Of a stretch of 64,000 nucleotides of DNA, positions 1-8,381 are shown piece after piece. Below the pieces are notes generated by a model. That model did not search any database. It had not been told where the DNA came from and saw only the letters and a list, made by a program, of their open reading frames with translations. The stretch lies in contig CAYVEQ010000003.1 of the NCBI GenBank assembly GCA_964450835.1, forward strand, positions 1 through 64,000. Direction: 5' to 3'. The DNA comes from Caccocola sp964450835. GTDB taxonomy: Bacteria > Synergistota > Synergistia > Synergistales > Synergistaceae. Position numbers and translations under genes: made by a program. Each line of letters starts with the position of its first letter. Position 1 is the first letter of the stretch.

Positions 1-239
1 ATGGAAACGGAGTGCCTGCCTCTGGCAATCTCACGAAGCCTCGGTGTGCCGTATGGAGCGGCCAGTGCTCGCTTCATCATTGTGCTGAAGTCACCCGCGC
101 GCGGTTCGTTAACCGAATAAAAATTCACACGGGCCGAATCGCGCGGAAAGGCCGGTTCTACGCCCTCAACGCCGTCCTCATACAGAACTCCGCCGGCTGA
201 TCCCGTAATCCTGTATCCAAATTTCATTTTCTTCACCAT
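1..239 (-). CDS. LarA-like (DUF2088) protein, N-terminal part, cut by window edge
   Basis: Reading the minus strand from an ATG at 239-237 gives an open frame of 79 codons running off the window. The start overlaps the stop of the enolase-like gene by one base (TAATG), which suggests translational coupling. The protein begins MVKKMKFGYRITG and later has MMKRALAAPYGTPRLREIA. This resembles the N-terminus of LarA/DUF2088 proteins, where a conserved Pro-x-Gly-(T/S)-x-x-L stretch precedes the catalytic Asp/Arg loop. LarA is a nickel-pincer lactate racemase, and paralogues epimerise other 2-hydroxy acids. The nickel-binding residues lie outside the window, so substrate and even catalytic competence cannot be judged. 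The neighbouring kinase and enolase paralogue suggest hydroxy-acid metabolism (inference). Confidence 0.6.
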   Translation of the reverse strand, partial: MVKKMKFGYRITGSAGGVLYEDGVEGVEPAFPRDSARVNFYSVNEPRAGDFSTMMKRALAAPYGTPRLREIARGRHSVS

Positions 240-1510
240 TAAAACCGCACGAGCTTGGAAATGTCCGACATCACGCAGCCGGGGTTAAGGTCGGCCACTC
301 TCATCAGGAAGTTCAGCTTGTCTATCCTTTCGCCGGAGCGCGGGCAGCCGTTCTTAATGAAGCTGACATCAAGTCCTACGGCAAGATCCATGACCACGTC
401 ACCTATGACTCCGCCTGAACGGCCCGACGGAATGGCAAGAAGCCCGTGTCCTCTGGCAAAACTGTATGCGTCCAGAGCCTCGGTGATGGTGCCGACCTGG
501 TTGGGCTTGAGGATGAAACCGTCAATAGAGTTGGTCGAACAGGCGCGGGCAATGCGGTCTTTGTTCGTTACTGTAAAGTCATCGGCGATGATAAGGGTCC
601 TCGTGATGTTCTTATGGGCCTTCTCATAGCCTTCCCAGTCGTTTTCGTCGAGCATGTCTTCAATAAAAACGAAATTCCACCTTTCTGTCAACCCTTTAAT
701 ATAATCTATCATTTCGCAGGATGAAAGGTGTTTCCCGTTCAAATAATAAGTTTTTGTCGCTGCATCGTACATTTCGCTTGACGCGCAGTCAAGGGCGAAT
801 GCACACTTGCCCGTGTAGCCGCAAGCGTCTATTGCCTCCTGCATGAGCGAGAGCAGCACTTCGGGATCCTCTGATGGCGCCACCCAGCCGTATGAGCCGC
901 CGATTCCCGGTTCCTTTTTTGTGTAGTTCTTAATCACCGGCCCGAGCTTTTGGAAGACTTTCACGGCTATCTCGACGGCTTCGTAAATTGAGCCGGCTTT
1001 GTATGGCATGACGATGAACTCGTTGAAAGCCTGTGTTACACCGGCGTATCTGCCGCCGTTTATCACGTTGAATGAAGGGATCGGGACATCCTTCACAGGT
1101 TCTCCGGCGATGTAGTCGTACAGAGTCTTGCCGGCGTCGCCGGCCGCGGCGCGGAACGCCGCTATTGATGTGCTGTATATCGCGTTGCCTCCGAGATTGC
1201 GCTTGTCGGCTGTGCCGTCAAGATCAATCATTATTTTGTCTATTTTGTCCTGGTTGCCTACCTCTTTGCCAATCAGAGCGGGCGCGATGATTTTATTGAC
1301 GTTTTCAACAGCATTGTGAACGCTCAGACCGTTGTATTCCTTCGGATCGCCGTCGCGAAGCACGAACGACTCATACATTCCGACGGAGCTGCCCGTCGGC
1401 GCACTGCCGCGCCCCAATGAACCCTTCTCCGTCATCACGTCTACTTCAACCATCGGGCGGCATTTGCAGTCAATGAGCTGTCTGGCTCTTACATCTGTTA
1501 TTTTTGACAT
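239..1510 (-). CDS. Divergent enolase paralogue with altered active site
   Basis: This 423-residue protein aligns along its whole length with enolase (phosphopyruvate hydratase). It has metal-ligand motifs FALDCASSE, FIEDMLDENDW and IADDFTVTN, the base-lysine motif ILKPNQVGT, and the second lysine in FIKNG. However, several residues that are invariant in glycolytic enolases are changed. The INGGxHA histidine becomes Tyr (INGGRYAG), the GDEGGxAP acid becomes GSYGWVAP, and SHRSGE becomes SGRSGG. It may therefore dehydrate or isomerise a substrate other than 2-phosphoglycerate. An AGGAGG ribosome-binding site sits just before the ATG and overlaps the stop of the upstream glycerate-kinase-like gene. 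It is probably co-transcribed with that gene and with the LarA-like gene downstream. Family assignment is firm; function is open. Confidence 0.85.
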   Translation of the reverse strand: MSKITDVRARQLIDCKCRPMVEVDVMTEKGSLGRGSAPTGSSVGMYESFVLRDGDPKEYNGLSVHNAVENVNKIIAPALIGKEVGNQDKIDKIMIDLDGTADKRNLGGNAIYSTSIAAFRAAAGDAGKTLYDYIAGEPVKDVPIPSFNVINGGRYAGVTQAFNEFIVMPYKAGSIYEAVEIAVKVFQKLGPVIKNYTKKEPGIGGSYGWVAPSEDPEVLLSLMQEAIDACGYTGKCAFALDCASSEMYDAATKTYYLNGKHLSSCEMIDYIKGLTERWNFVFIEDMLDENDWEGYEKAHKNITRTLIIADDFTVTNKDRIARACSTNSIDGFILKPNQVGTITEALDAYSFARGHGLLAIPSGRSGGVIGDVVMDLAVGLDVSFIKNGCPRSGERIDKLNFLMRVADLNPGCVMSDISKLVRF

Positions 1511-1523
1511 TTCAGCGCTCCTC

Positions 1524-2927
1524 CTAGTCTATTTTCGGCACGTACATGATGTTAAAGTCGCAGAGATTGGTGCCGGTATTTCCGGTGAATACAGTATCGC
1601 CCATCGCGTCAAGCGCCTCGAAGCTGGCATGTCCGCGGAGTGCTGCGTACACATCAACGCCTTTTTCAAGGGCTGTTTTGTAGCTTGTTGAATCGGTAAT
1701 CCCGCCGGCGACATCGGTCGTCCCGTCAGTGCCCTCGGAGTCTATCGATAGAAGGCATATGCCCTTTGCCTTCGCGGCGGCGATGGCGAAGCTGAGCGTC
1801 TCCTCCTGGGAGGGGCCACCGTGTCCGGTGATAAGGCTGTTGTCGAGTATCTGTGTTGTCGCTTCACCGGACGCGAGCAGAACACACGGCGCTTTCACCG
1901 GATTGCCGTATGACTGGATCTCACGTGCGATCGACGCGAACATTGTACCGACATCGCGGCTCTCGCCCTCAAGGAAAGATGTCAGTATCACAGCGGGGAT
2001 GCCTATTTTCTCTGATATTTCCTTGGCGTATATGCATGAATCAGGGAGTGTGTTCAGCAAGTAGTAAGTGTTGTTGGGGAAAGCTTTTGGTGTTTCGCAT
2101 TCCGGCCCGGCGTTCATAAGGTATTCAACTACGTTTTTTGGCAGCCTGTCGGCAACGGCGTAGTCGCGTATCACACGTCTTGCGTCATCAAGCGTGGTCG
2201 CGTCGGGACCCATTGGAGTGCTTTTATATTTGGCATAAGGAACGCGTATGTCGCCGGTGGCAGGTGAACCGACGGCATCGCTGATGCCGAAGCCTATGAG
2301 CTCTGCGCCCCGCGCCTCTATCCGTTTGGCCAGCATGCCGCCGTTCATCTGCGAGATGTGCCTGCGTATGGCGTTTATCTCGTATATGTTCGCGCCGGAT
2401 TTAAGCATGACGTCCGTGACTTTGATTTCATCGTCCAGAGAAATGCCGTCTATGGGGCAGCTCATAAGAGCGGAGCTGCCGCCGCTTATAACGCATATAA
2501 AGAGATCATCGGGACCGGCGTTGTCAACGATGTCGAGTATCACCCGGCAAGCCCTGTAGCCCTCTTCGTTCGGCAGAGGATGCCCGCCTATGAACACTTC
2601 CGTTTTATGGAACACGTCGGTTGGCTCCGATATCTTCACGATGGCGACACCGCGGGTCAGTCTGCCCCCGAGCACTTCGTCAACGGCCATTGCCATGTGG
2701 TTGCATGCTTTGCCGGCTCCGACAAGATAGACATTTCTTTTTTGAGAGAGGTCCCAGCTTTTCGTTCCGATGCGGAGAATGTCGCCGTCAAGGCTCATTA
2801 TGCTTTTGATTCTTTCCTTTGCGTCAAGCCTCTGAAGCGTTTTGTCCGCGATGTCGAGGACAATGCGCCTTGATTCCGTATCACCGTGAGACAAAATCCG
2901 GCCGCGGTTCTTTATCTTCCATTGCAT
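1524..2927 (-). CDS. MOFRL-family glycerate 2-kinase-like protein
   Basis: The 467-residue product matches the type-II glycerate kinase family (GckA/TtuD, MOFRL domain), which phosphorylates D-glycerate to 2-phosphoglycerate. The N-terminal half has VYLVGAGKA and VISGGSSALM. The C-terminal MOFRL part has VLLASGEATTQI followed by the diagnostic EGTDGTTDVAGGITD. It is somewhat longer than the usual 420-450 residues. The ATG is preceded by an AGGGGG-type ribosome-binding site about nine bases upstream. It is followed within 13 bases by the enolase paralogue, so kinase product passing to a dehydratase is an attractive idea, but the altered enolase active site argues against a plain glycerate-to-PEP route. 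The real substrate may be a related hydroxy acid. Confidence 0.85.
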   Translation of the reverse strand: MQWKIKNRGRILSHGDTESRRIVLDIADKTLQRLDAKERIKSIMSLDGDILRIGTKSWDLSQKRNVYLVGAGKACNHMAMAVDEVLGGRLTRGVAIVKISEPTDVFHKTEVFIGGHPLPNEEGYRACRVILDIVDNAGPDDLFICVISGGSSALMSCPIDGISLDDEIKVTDVMLKSGANIYEINAIRRHISQMNGGMLAKRIEARGAELIGFGISDAVGSPATGDIRVPYAKYKSTPMGPDATTLDDARRVIRDYAVADRLPKNVVEYLMNAGPECETPKAFPNNTYYLLNTLPDSCIYAKEISEKIGIPAVILTSFLEGESRDVGTMFASIAREIQSYGNPVKAPCVLLASGEATTQILDNSLITGHGGPSQEETLSFAIAAAKAKGICLLSIDSEGTDGTTDVAGGITDSTSYKTALEKGVDVYAALRGHASFEALDAMGDTVFTGNTGTNLCDFNIMYVPKID

Positions 2928-2965
2928 ATATATACACCCCCTGCGTCTTTGTCATATGCGAATTT

Positions 2966-2995
2966 AGTATAAAAATCTCTGTTCAACAAAGTCAA
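2966..2995 (-). promoter_or_regulatory. Predicted sigma-70-type promoter for the kinase/enolase/LarA operon
   Basis: On the minus strand TTGACT (2995-2990) and TATACT (2971-2966) are separated by 18 bases, in the gap between the AraC-family gene and the glycerate-kinase-like gene. The spacing and sequences fit a vegetative promoter; no start site is known. Confidence 0.5.
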
Positions 2996-3044
2996 CGGGA
3001 GTGTCAATATGTCGATATTTGCGGGCAATATTACGAATGATTTA

Positions 3045-4001
3045 TTAGCTGCTGCTTTCAGCACGGAGAGATTTATCTCCGTCATGCACATGCTTACGGT
3101 ATTTCATCGGAGAACAATGCATCTTTTTCTTGAAGCTTTCGGTAAAATAGCTGCCGGAGCCGAAGCCTACGGTCTGAGCAATCGCGGATATATTGTATTC
3201 TGTTGTGGCAAGCAGCTTTATACTCTGCTGGATGCGGAAATTAATGAGATAGTCGAAAGGCGTCATTTTAAGAACGCGCTGAAACACACGGCAGCACTCA
3301 CCCTTGCTTATCTGGGCGGATTCGGCTATGTCGGCCAGCGATATGCGCTCCATGTAGTTTTTATGTATGAAGTGGGTGAGAGATTTGATGCGCTGCTTGT
3401 CCGCAAACGACATCATGGAGGACGCAGCCACTATATTCCTGTTGTTTCGGACTATAAGAGCCCACATCTTCAACAGAATCGAATACATCTCAAGCTCATA
3501 GCCGTATTTTTCGTCGCGGTTCACCCTGATAAGCTCGTGCATAAGCCGCCTGACCTCCAGATGCCACGGCTCGTCGTAGAACGCAATTGTCTGCAGTTCG
3601 TTGGAAAACAGCACCGGATCAACATAGTCCCGCTTCAGGGAGCTTTCATTATATCCGTAAATAATTCTCGGGTGAAAGTTCACACATGTGTAGATGCTGT
3701 CCTTTTCCTTGGTAGGGATGGCCTCGTGTATGCAGCCGCTGTTGAAGAAGATGGCTTCGCCCTCCTTCAGTAAGAAATCACCCTGCGGGGTTCTGAACTT
3801 CACAGAGCCTTTTACAATCTCAGAGATCTGTATCTCGTAATGCCAGTGTGAGACGAACGCACAATACTTGTCGTCAACGCGCTGTTCGTCCATCGACATC
3901 GGAAAAGCGAATGAGCCGTGCTCTGTCAGCTCCTGCAGTGTACTGTCAACAAGTATGGGGCGATATCTTATCATAGCAGCAATGTTATCCTCCATTGACA
4001 A
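3045..4001 (-). CDS. AraC-family transcriptional regulator with cupin-like sensor domain
   Basis: The 318-residue protein has an N-terminal cupin-like half (about residues 40-130, including FRTPQGDFLLKEGEAIFF and a Glu/His-containing GCIHEAIP) and a C-terminal AraC/XylS double helix-turn-helix. The latter shows ISLADIAESAQISKGECCRVF, then FRIQQSIKLLATTEYNISAIA and VGFGSGSYFTESFKKKMHCSP. This layout is typical of regulators that sense a small molecule and activate catabolic operons. It lies upstream of and in the same direction as the kinase/enolase/LarA genes and is divergent from the cyclodeaminase-TRAP-peptidase genes, so it may control both. The 216-base divergent gap (4002-4217) is AT-rich and probably holds the operators, though no clear repeat was identified. 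Confidence 0.85.
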   Translation of the reverse strand: MSMEDNIAAMIRYRPILVDSTLQELTEHGSFAFPMSMDEQRVDDKYCAFVSHWHYEIQISEIVKGSVKFRTPQGDFLLKEGEAIFFNSGCIHEAIPTKEKDSIYTCVNFHPRIIYGYNESSLKRDYVDPVLFSNELQTIAFYDEPWHLEVRRLMHELIRVNRDEKYGYELEMYSILLKMWALIVRNNRNIVAASSMMSFADKQRIKSLTHFIHKNYMERISLADIAESAQISKGECCRVFQRVLKMTPFDYLINFRIQQSIKLLATTEYNISAIAQTVGFGSGSYFTESFKKKMHCSPMKYRKHVHDGDKSLRAESSS

Positions 4002-4217
4002 GTTTTTTAAAACTCCAGGTGATGCGCAAGATACTGCAAATATTCTGGTGCAATTATATGGTTAATATATTTATAAAACAAGCTAATAGTTTAATAGAAA
4101 TTACTTAACGCACAACATAAAATTGAAACAACAAAGATTGAATCGATTTTCCTCTTCCCCCTTGTGCAAGTGTGCTAATGCGGGGATTGGAAAAAAGTTC
4201 ATAAGGAGATGTGATGG

Positions 4218-5339
4218 ATGAGTCATAAAATTGAGTTCATTTATCTTTCTGAGCCTGACACCATCAAGCTCGGGATCACCGACGCTCCCGTATGGGTGGA
4301 TGTTTGTGAGGAGGTTTTCGGCCTTTTGGCCAAGGGTGATTACCTAATGGGCGGTTCAAACCACAACAGCCACGGCATGGGGATAATATTCCCGAAGGAA
4401 TCTCCGTTTCCCAATATGCCCGTTGCCGGCCCAGACCGTCGCTTTTTTGCGATGCCCGCTTATCTGGGCGGCCGTTTCGATGTGTGCGGCAACAAATGGT
4501 ACGGTTCAAACGCGGCCAACACGTCGAAAGGCCTTCCGCGTTCAATCTTGACCGTTCTCATTAACGACAAGGATACCGGCGCGCCGCTATGCCATATGTC
4601 AGCGAATATACTCAGCGCCACTCGCACGGGAGCTATTCCGGCTGTTGCGGTGCGTCACCTCGCCCGCAAGGACGCTGAAGTGTGTGCCGTGGTGGGATGC
4701 GGCCCCATCAACAAATCCTGCTTCCGCCACATTATCACGCAGGCTCCAAGCTTAAAGAAGGTCATAACATATGACATCTTCCTCGACAAAGCACAGTCTT
4801 TTGCAGAATGGATCAAGAGTGAATACGGCCTTGAAAGCGCCGCGACAACCGAGCTTCCGGAAGCTCTCAAGGACGCGGACCTCGTAACCGTGGCCGCATC
4901 GCGCCTCAAACCGCTACATATCGAAAGTTCGTGGGTGAAAAAAGGTTCTCTTGTTATGCTCACTGGTCCCGCGAAAGGCAACGACGACCTCTGGCTTAAG
5001 AGTAAGATTATATATGACAACATCAAGCTGCACGAAGCCTACGTGGAAGAAGCCTACGCCTCAGGCGATGTGCCCGGCTACTACGCGGGCGTAATCGGCG
5101 GGCCGATATATACGCTGATAGACGCTGGCAAACTGCCGAGGCTAGAGGACTCGACCGACATCGGCAACGTAATCCTCGGCAACAAGCCCGGACGCACAAG
5201 CGACGACGAAACGGTAATATTCGTCGCCTGTGGCATGGCGGTCTTTGACGTAGCCTGCGGTTACGAACTCTATCAGCGCGCGCTTAAGCAGGGCGTCGGC
5301 CAGAAGCTCCTACTCTGGGACGAGCCGTACATTAACTAG
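4218..5339 (+). CDS. Ornithine cyclodeaminase / mu-crystallin family protein
   Basis: The 373-residue product belongs to the OCD/mu-crystallin superfamily of NAD(P)-dependent enzymes. These include ornithine cyclodeaminases, alanine and ketimine dehydrogenases and SbnB-like enzymes. Visible features are MPAYLGGRFDVCGNKWYGSN (with the conserved substrate-binding Lys), GLPRSILTVLINDKDTGAPL, the SATRTGAIPAVA segment and a Rossmann start VCAVVGCGPINKSCF. The C-terminal helices are compatible with the family. The start is chosen because AAGGAG lies nine bases ahead. It opens a plus-strand gene set followed by a TRAP transporter and two M20 amidohydrolases, which suggests a role in breaking down or reducing an imported amino-acid-like or imino compound. 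The exact reaction cannot be told. Confidence 0.8.
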   Translation: MSHKIEFIYLSEPDTIKLGITDAPVWVDVCEEVFGLLAKGDYLMGGSNHNSHGMGIIFPKESPFPNMPVAGPDRRFFAMPAYLGGRFDVCGNKWYGSNAANTSKGLPRSILTVLINDKDTGAPLCHMSANILSATRTGAIPAVAVRHLARKDAEVCAVVGCGPINKSCFRHIITQAPSLKKVITYDIFLDKAQSFAEWIKSEYGLESAATTELPEALKDADLVTVAASRLKPLHIESSWVKKGSLVMLTGPAKGNDDLWLKSKIIYDNIKLHEAYVEEAYASGDVPGYYAGVIGGPIYTLIDAGKLPRLEDSTDIGNVILGNKPGRTSDDETVIFVACGMAVFDVACGYELYQRALKQGVGQKLLLWDEPYIN

Positions 5340-5404
5340 GAATTTGTTTTTTGTGGGCGCGAAGCGCTCAATATGAACCATAATTTATATAAGGAGTGAA
5401 GAAT

Positions 5405-6436
5405 ATGAAAGTCAAAAGAATGTTTGCGGTTATAGCGGTAGCCATGTTTGCAATGGCATATATGTTTTCAGACATTTCATATGCGGCGGAAGGTACTTAT
5501 AGCGGGCCGGAGTACAAGTTTGCGCTTGGTAACGTTATAGCGGATGATACTCCGTTAGATGTAGGTGCTAAATATTTTGCTAAACTAGTTAATGAAAGAA
5601 CAAATGGGAAAATTACAATCGATGTATATTCAAACTCGGCCCTCGGTGATAATCGTGCAATGATTGAATCATTGCAGCGCGGTACGCTTGACTTTATGTT
5701 CCCGGCAATTGCAAATTTAGCGGCATTTACAAAAAGCACAATGTTGCTTGACCTTCCATTTTTATTTAATAACAACAAACATGCCGAAGCCGTATTGGAT
5801 GGCAGCATAGGTCAGAATATCCTAGCTCAGCTTCCCAAAGCGGGACTAATCGGATTAGCATGGGGTGTGCAGGGATGGCGTGAACTTACTACGAAAGATA
5901 CGCCTGTGCATCACCCGTCAGATATGAAGGGATTGAAAATTCGCGTTCAAGATAATGAAGTCCATATAGCATTCTGGAATACAGTTGGTGCGGCTGCCAC
6001 TACGATGGCTTACTCTGAACTTTTTACTGCATTGCAGCAGGGTGTTATTGATGCACAGGAAAATCCGGTGGGGAATATAAAGCTGTCAGGTTTTGGTGAG
6101 GTTCAGAAATATATAATAAAGACAGATCATATTTATGACCCGCTGCCGTTAATTGTGTCTAAAAAAGTTTGGGATAAAATGGACGCTTCTGCTCAAGAAA
6201 TTATTCGGAATGCTGCCATCGAAGCAGTTAAATACGAGAGAGAATACTGTTATAAATATGATTCTGATATTCTCAAAGAATATGAAGCCAGCGATAAAAA
6301 TACAGTTATTAACCTCACACCTGCAGAACGCGAGGAATTCCGTAAAGCCGCAGAGCCTGTTTATGAGAAATACAAGGACGTTGTTGGAGCAGATGTTCTT
6401 GAAGAAGTACGGAAAATTGGAGAAACTGTAAAATAA
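5405..6436 (+). CDS. TRAP transporter substrate-binding protein (DctP family)
   Basis: A secreted periplasmic binding protein of about 343 residues. A Lys/Arg-rich start is followed by a hydrophobic signal segment (FAVIAVAMFAMAYMF) and a probable cleavage after SYAA. Family motifs include FALGNVIADDTPLDVGAKYFA, the MKGLKIRVQDNE ligand-Arg segment, and FTALQQGVIDAQENP. The ATG at 5405 has AAGGAG eight bases upstream; a GTG at 5396 would overlap that ribosome-binding site and is less likely. It starts a visibly AT-rich stretch (to about 12.2 kb), unlike the GC-rich flanks. An intrinsic hairpin follows the stop, likely giving more binding protein than membrane subunits. The ligand is unknown; DctP proteins usually take organic acids, including amino or keto acids. 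Confidence 0.93.
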   Translation: MKVKRMFAVIAVAMFAMAYMFSDISYAAEGTYSGPEYKFALGNVIADDTPLDVGAKYFAKLVNERTNGKITIDVYSNSALGDNRAMIESLQRGTLDFMFPAIANLAAFTKSTMLLDLPFLFNNNKHAEAVLDGSIGQNILAQLPKAGLIGLAWGVQGWRELTTKDTPVHHPSDMKGLKIRVQDNEVHIAFWNTVGAAATTMAYSELFTALQQGVIDAQENPVGNIKLSGFGEVQKYIIKTDHIYDPLPLIVSKKVWDKMDASAQEIIRNAAIEAVKYEREYCYKYDSDILKEYEASDKNTVINLTPAEREEFRKAAEPVYEKYKDVVGADVLEEVRKIGETVK

Positions 6437-6455
6437 GATTGCAATTTAGATATTT

Positions 6456-6497
6456 AAGGAGAGAAATGAATGTTGATATTTATTTCTCTCCTTTTTT
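6456..6497 (+). terminator. Intercistronic hairpin/attenuator between TRAP dctP and dctQ
   Basis: A 12-base perfect stem (AAGGAGAGAAAT at 6456-6467 with its complement at 6482-6493) is followed by a T-run ending at 6497. It sits between the binding-protein gene and the small membrane subunit, so it may act as a partial terminator that raises the ratio of binding protein to permease. Confidence 0.75.
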
Positions 6498-6533
6498 ATG
6501 GATTATCTACTAAGAATTGTAGGTGAAATATTT

Positions 6534-7019
6534 ATGGATAAGAAATATAAATGGTATAACCACATAGAAGAATGGATATTGTGCTTCTGTTTCGGACTGA
6601 TGACGATTATTGTTGGTGTGAATGTTATTTTGCGAATGTGCTCTAACTATTCTATTTCTTGGGGTGATCAAGCAGCCCGTATACTCTTTATATGGTGTAC
6701 TATGATAGGCGTCAGCCTTGCCGCGCTGAAAGGTACACACCTTAAAGTTGAAGCGATCAATGCTTTTTTCCCAAAGGTTGCTGTGTATATTAATTTGATA
6801 GGTGATGTAGTATCGCTTATATACGCAGTTATCGTATGTTGGTTTATGTGGACTTACATACAGACTATGATGGAGTATCCGCAGTATTTCTCGGCTATCC
6901 CGTGGCTGCCGGCTACAGTCATGTATATACCGGGAATCATTGGCATGTGTGGTTTCTGTATTCGTATTTGTCAGGGTTCAATACTGCCGAATATCAAAGC
7001 TATAAGGAATAAATTGTAA
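6534..7019 (+). CDS. TRAP transporter small membrane subunit (DctQ family)
   Basis: A 161-residue protein with four predicted membrane spans: WILCFCFGLMTIIVGVNVIL, then AARILFIWCTMIGVSLAAL, a third span around LIGDVVSLIYAVIVCWFMW, and a C-terminal one around VMYIPGIIGMCGFCI. Family features include the Trp/Asp in ISWGDQAARILF and the AALKGTHLKVEA loop. The ATG at 6534 has AGGTGA seven bases upstream; an in-frame ATG at 6498 lies right after the terminator T-run and has no ribosome-binding site, so it is rejected. It pairs with the large DctM subunit that follows after 42 bases. Confidence 0.88.
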   Translation: MDKKYKWYNHIEEWILCFCFGLMTIIVGVNVILRMCSNYSISWGDQAARILFIWCTMIGVSLAALKGTHLKVEAINAFFPKVAVYINLIGDVVSLIYAVIVCWFMWTYIQTMMEYPQYFSAIPWLPATVMYIPGIIGMCGFCIRICQGSILPNIKAIRNKL

Positions 7020-7061
7020 CTTTAACGTAAATTTACTAGGGTGAGGGTGAATATTAACCAG

Positions 7062-8357
7062 ATGATTGTTATCACTTTATTTTTAACTCTAGCAATATGT
7101 TTATCAATGACTATAAGTATAGCCATATCATTAGGAATATCTACAGTTATTGCAGGATTTGTGGCATCAAAAGCACTTGGCATGCAGATGATTACAATGC
7201 TTGCCCAGACCACAATAACTGGTTCAGACTCAACAGCACTCTTAGCCATGCCGTTTTTCATGCTTGTAGGAACACTGATGGATCAGTCTGGTATCGCTAA
7301 AAAACTGATTAATGTTGCTGAAGCTATAGTCGGTGAAGTTTCTGGTGGTCTAGCTACTGCGACTATTGTCGCCGCTATGCTGTTTGCGGCAATATCCGGT
7401 TCCGGACCGGCAGTTGTTTCAGCCCTCGGTGGTATCCTTATTCCGGCTATGGTATACAGAGGGTATTCTAATGATTACGCCGCAGCAACAGTGGCTTCTG
7501 CCGCTACCATAGGTCCGGTCATACCACCGTCAATTCCAATGATAGTATATGCGGTGATTGCTGGCAGCTCTGTCACGGAGTTGTTTATTGGCGGCGTTGT
7601 TCCTGGAGTTTTAATGGGAACAGCATTAATTCTCGTAAATTATATTATATCTAAAAAAAGAGGTTATCATGGCATTCCTAGAGACGGAGGCTTCCTTTGG
7701 ATTTTGAAAAAAATAAAAGAAGGCCTTTTGGCTATCATTATGCCTGTCATAGTGCTCGGCAGTATATACGCTGGAATAGCCACGCCTACGGAGTCAGCCG
7801 TCATGGGTGTTATGTACACTCTTGTTATTGGTTGTTTAGTTTTCAAATCACTGAATTTTGCGAAAATTAAAACTGCGCTGATAGACGCAGCTATGCTTTC
7901 TGCTCCAGTAATGTTCCTTTTGGGAGGTGCAGCTGTATTCGGAAGACTACTAACTCTTGAACATATTCCTCAGATGCTAGCTAAGCTTATGTTGGGACTG
8001 ACAGATAACCGTTATCTGATCTTGCTGCTGATAATGCTTTTCCTGTTAATAACCGGTTGTTTCATAGATACAACATCAAACATTGTTCTTTTTGCTCCGC
8101 TTTTCTGTCCAATTATTACACAGCTTGGCTATTCTCTCATTTACTTCGGAGTTTTGATGACAATAAACCTTTGCATCGGTTTTTTAACGCCGCCTCTAGG
8201 AATGAACCTTTTTGTAGCAAAAAATATTTCAGGTGCACCCTTAGGAGGAATAGTCAAAGAAAATATGCCATATCTAACAGTGCTGATAGTTGTCTTGGCT
8301 GTATGTGTGGTATGTCCGCCCATAATCACATGGCTGCCTAATGTCGTTGGAAATTAA
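7062..8357 (+). CDS. TRAP transporter large permease subunit (DctM family)
   Basis: The large multi-spanning subunit (about 431 residues) that carries the sodium-driven transport path. Typical segments are SLGISTVIAGFVAS, AMPFFMLVGTLMDQSG, AAISGSGPAVVSALGGILIPAM, TIGPVIPPSIPMIVYA, ATPTESAVMGV and NLCIGFLTPPLGMNLFVA. The start is uncertain. The ATG at 7062 gives the usual short hydrophobic DctM N-terminus and has AGGGTGA about eleven bases upstream, whereas GTG codons at 7041 and 7047 are alternatives. It is followed after 24 bases by the first M20 peptidase, so transporter and enzymes are likely one transcript. Confidence 0.92.
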   Translation: MIVITLFLTLAICLSMTISIAISLGISTVIAGFVASKALGMQMITMLAQTTITGSDSTALLAMPFFMLVGTLMDQSGIAKKLINVAEAIVGEVSGGLATATIVAAMLFAAISGSGPAVVSALGGILIPAMVYRGYSNDYAAATVASAATIGPVIPPSIPMIVYAVIAGSSVTELFIGGVVPGVLMGTALILVNYIISKKRGYHGIPRDGGFLWILKKIKEGLLAIIMPVIVLGSIYAGIATPTESAVMGVMYTLVIGCLVFKSLNFAKIKTALIDAAMLSAPVMFLLGGAAVFGRLLTLEHIPQMLAKLMLGLTDNRYLILLLIMLFLLITGCFIDTTSNIVLFAPLFCPIITQLGYSLIYFGVLMTINLCIGFLTPPLGMNLFVAKNISGAPLGGIVKENMPYLTVLIVVLAVCVVCPPIITWLPNVVGN

Positions 8358-8381
8358 AATATGGATTAGGAGGAATAAATT

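Noticed and set aside
6498..6533. Earlier start for the first DctQ protein
   Set aside because: The ATG at 6498 directly follows the terminator T-run and lacks a ribosome-binding site, whereas 6534 has AGGTGA at good distance.
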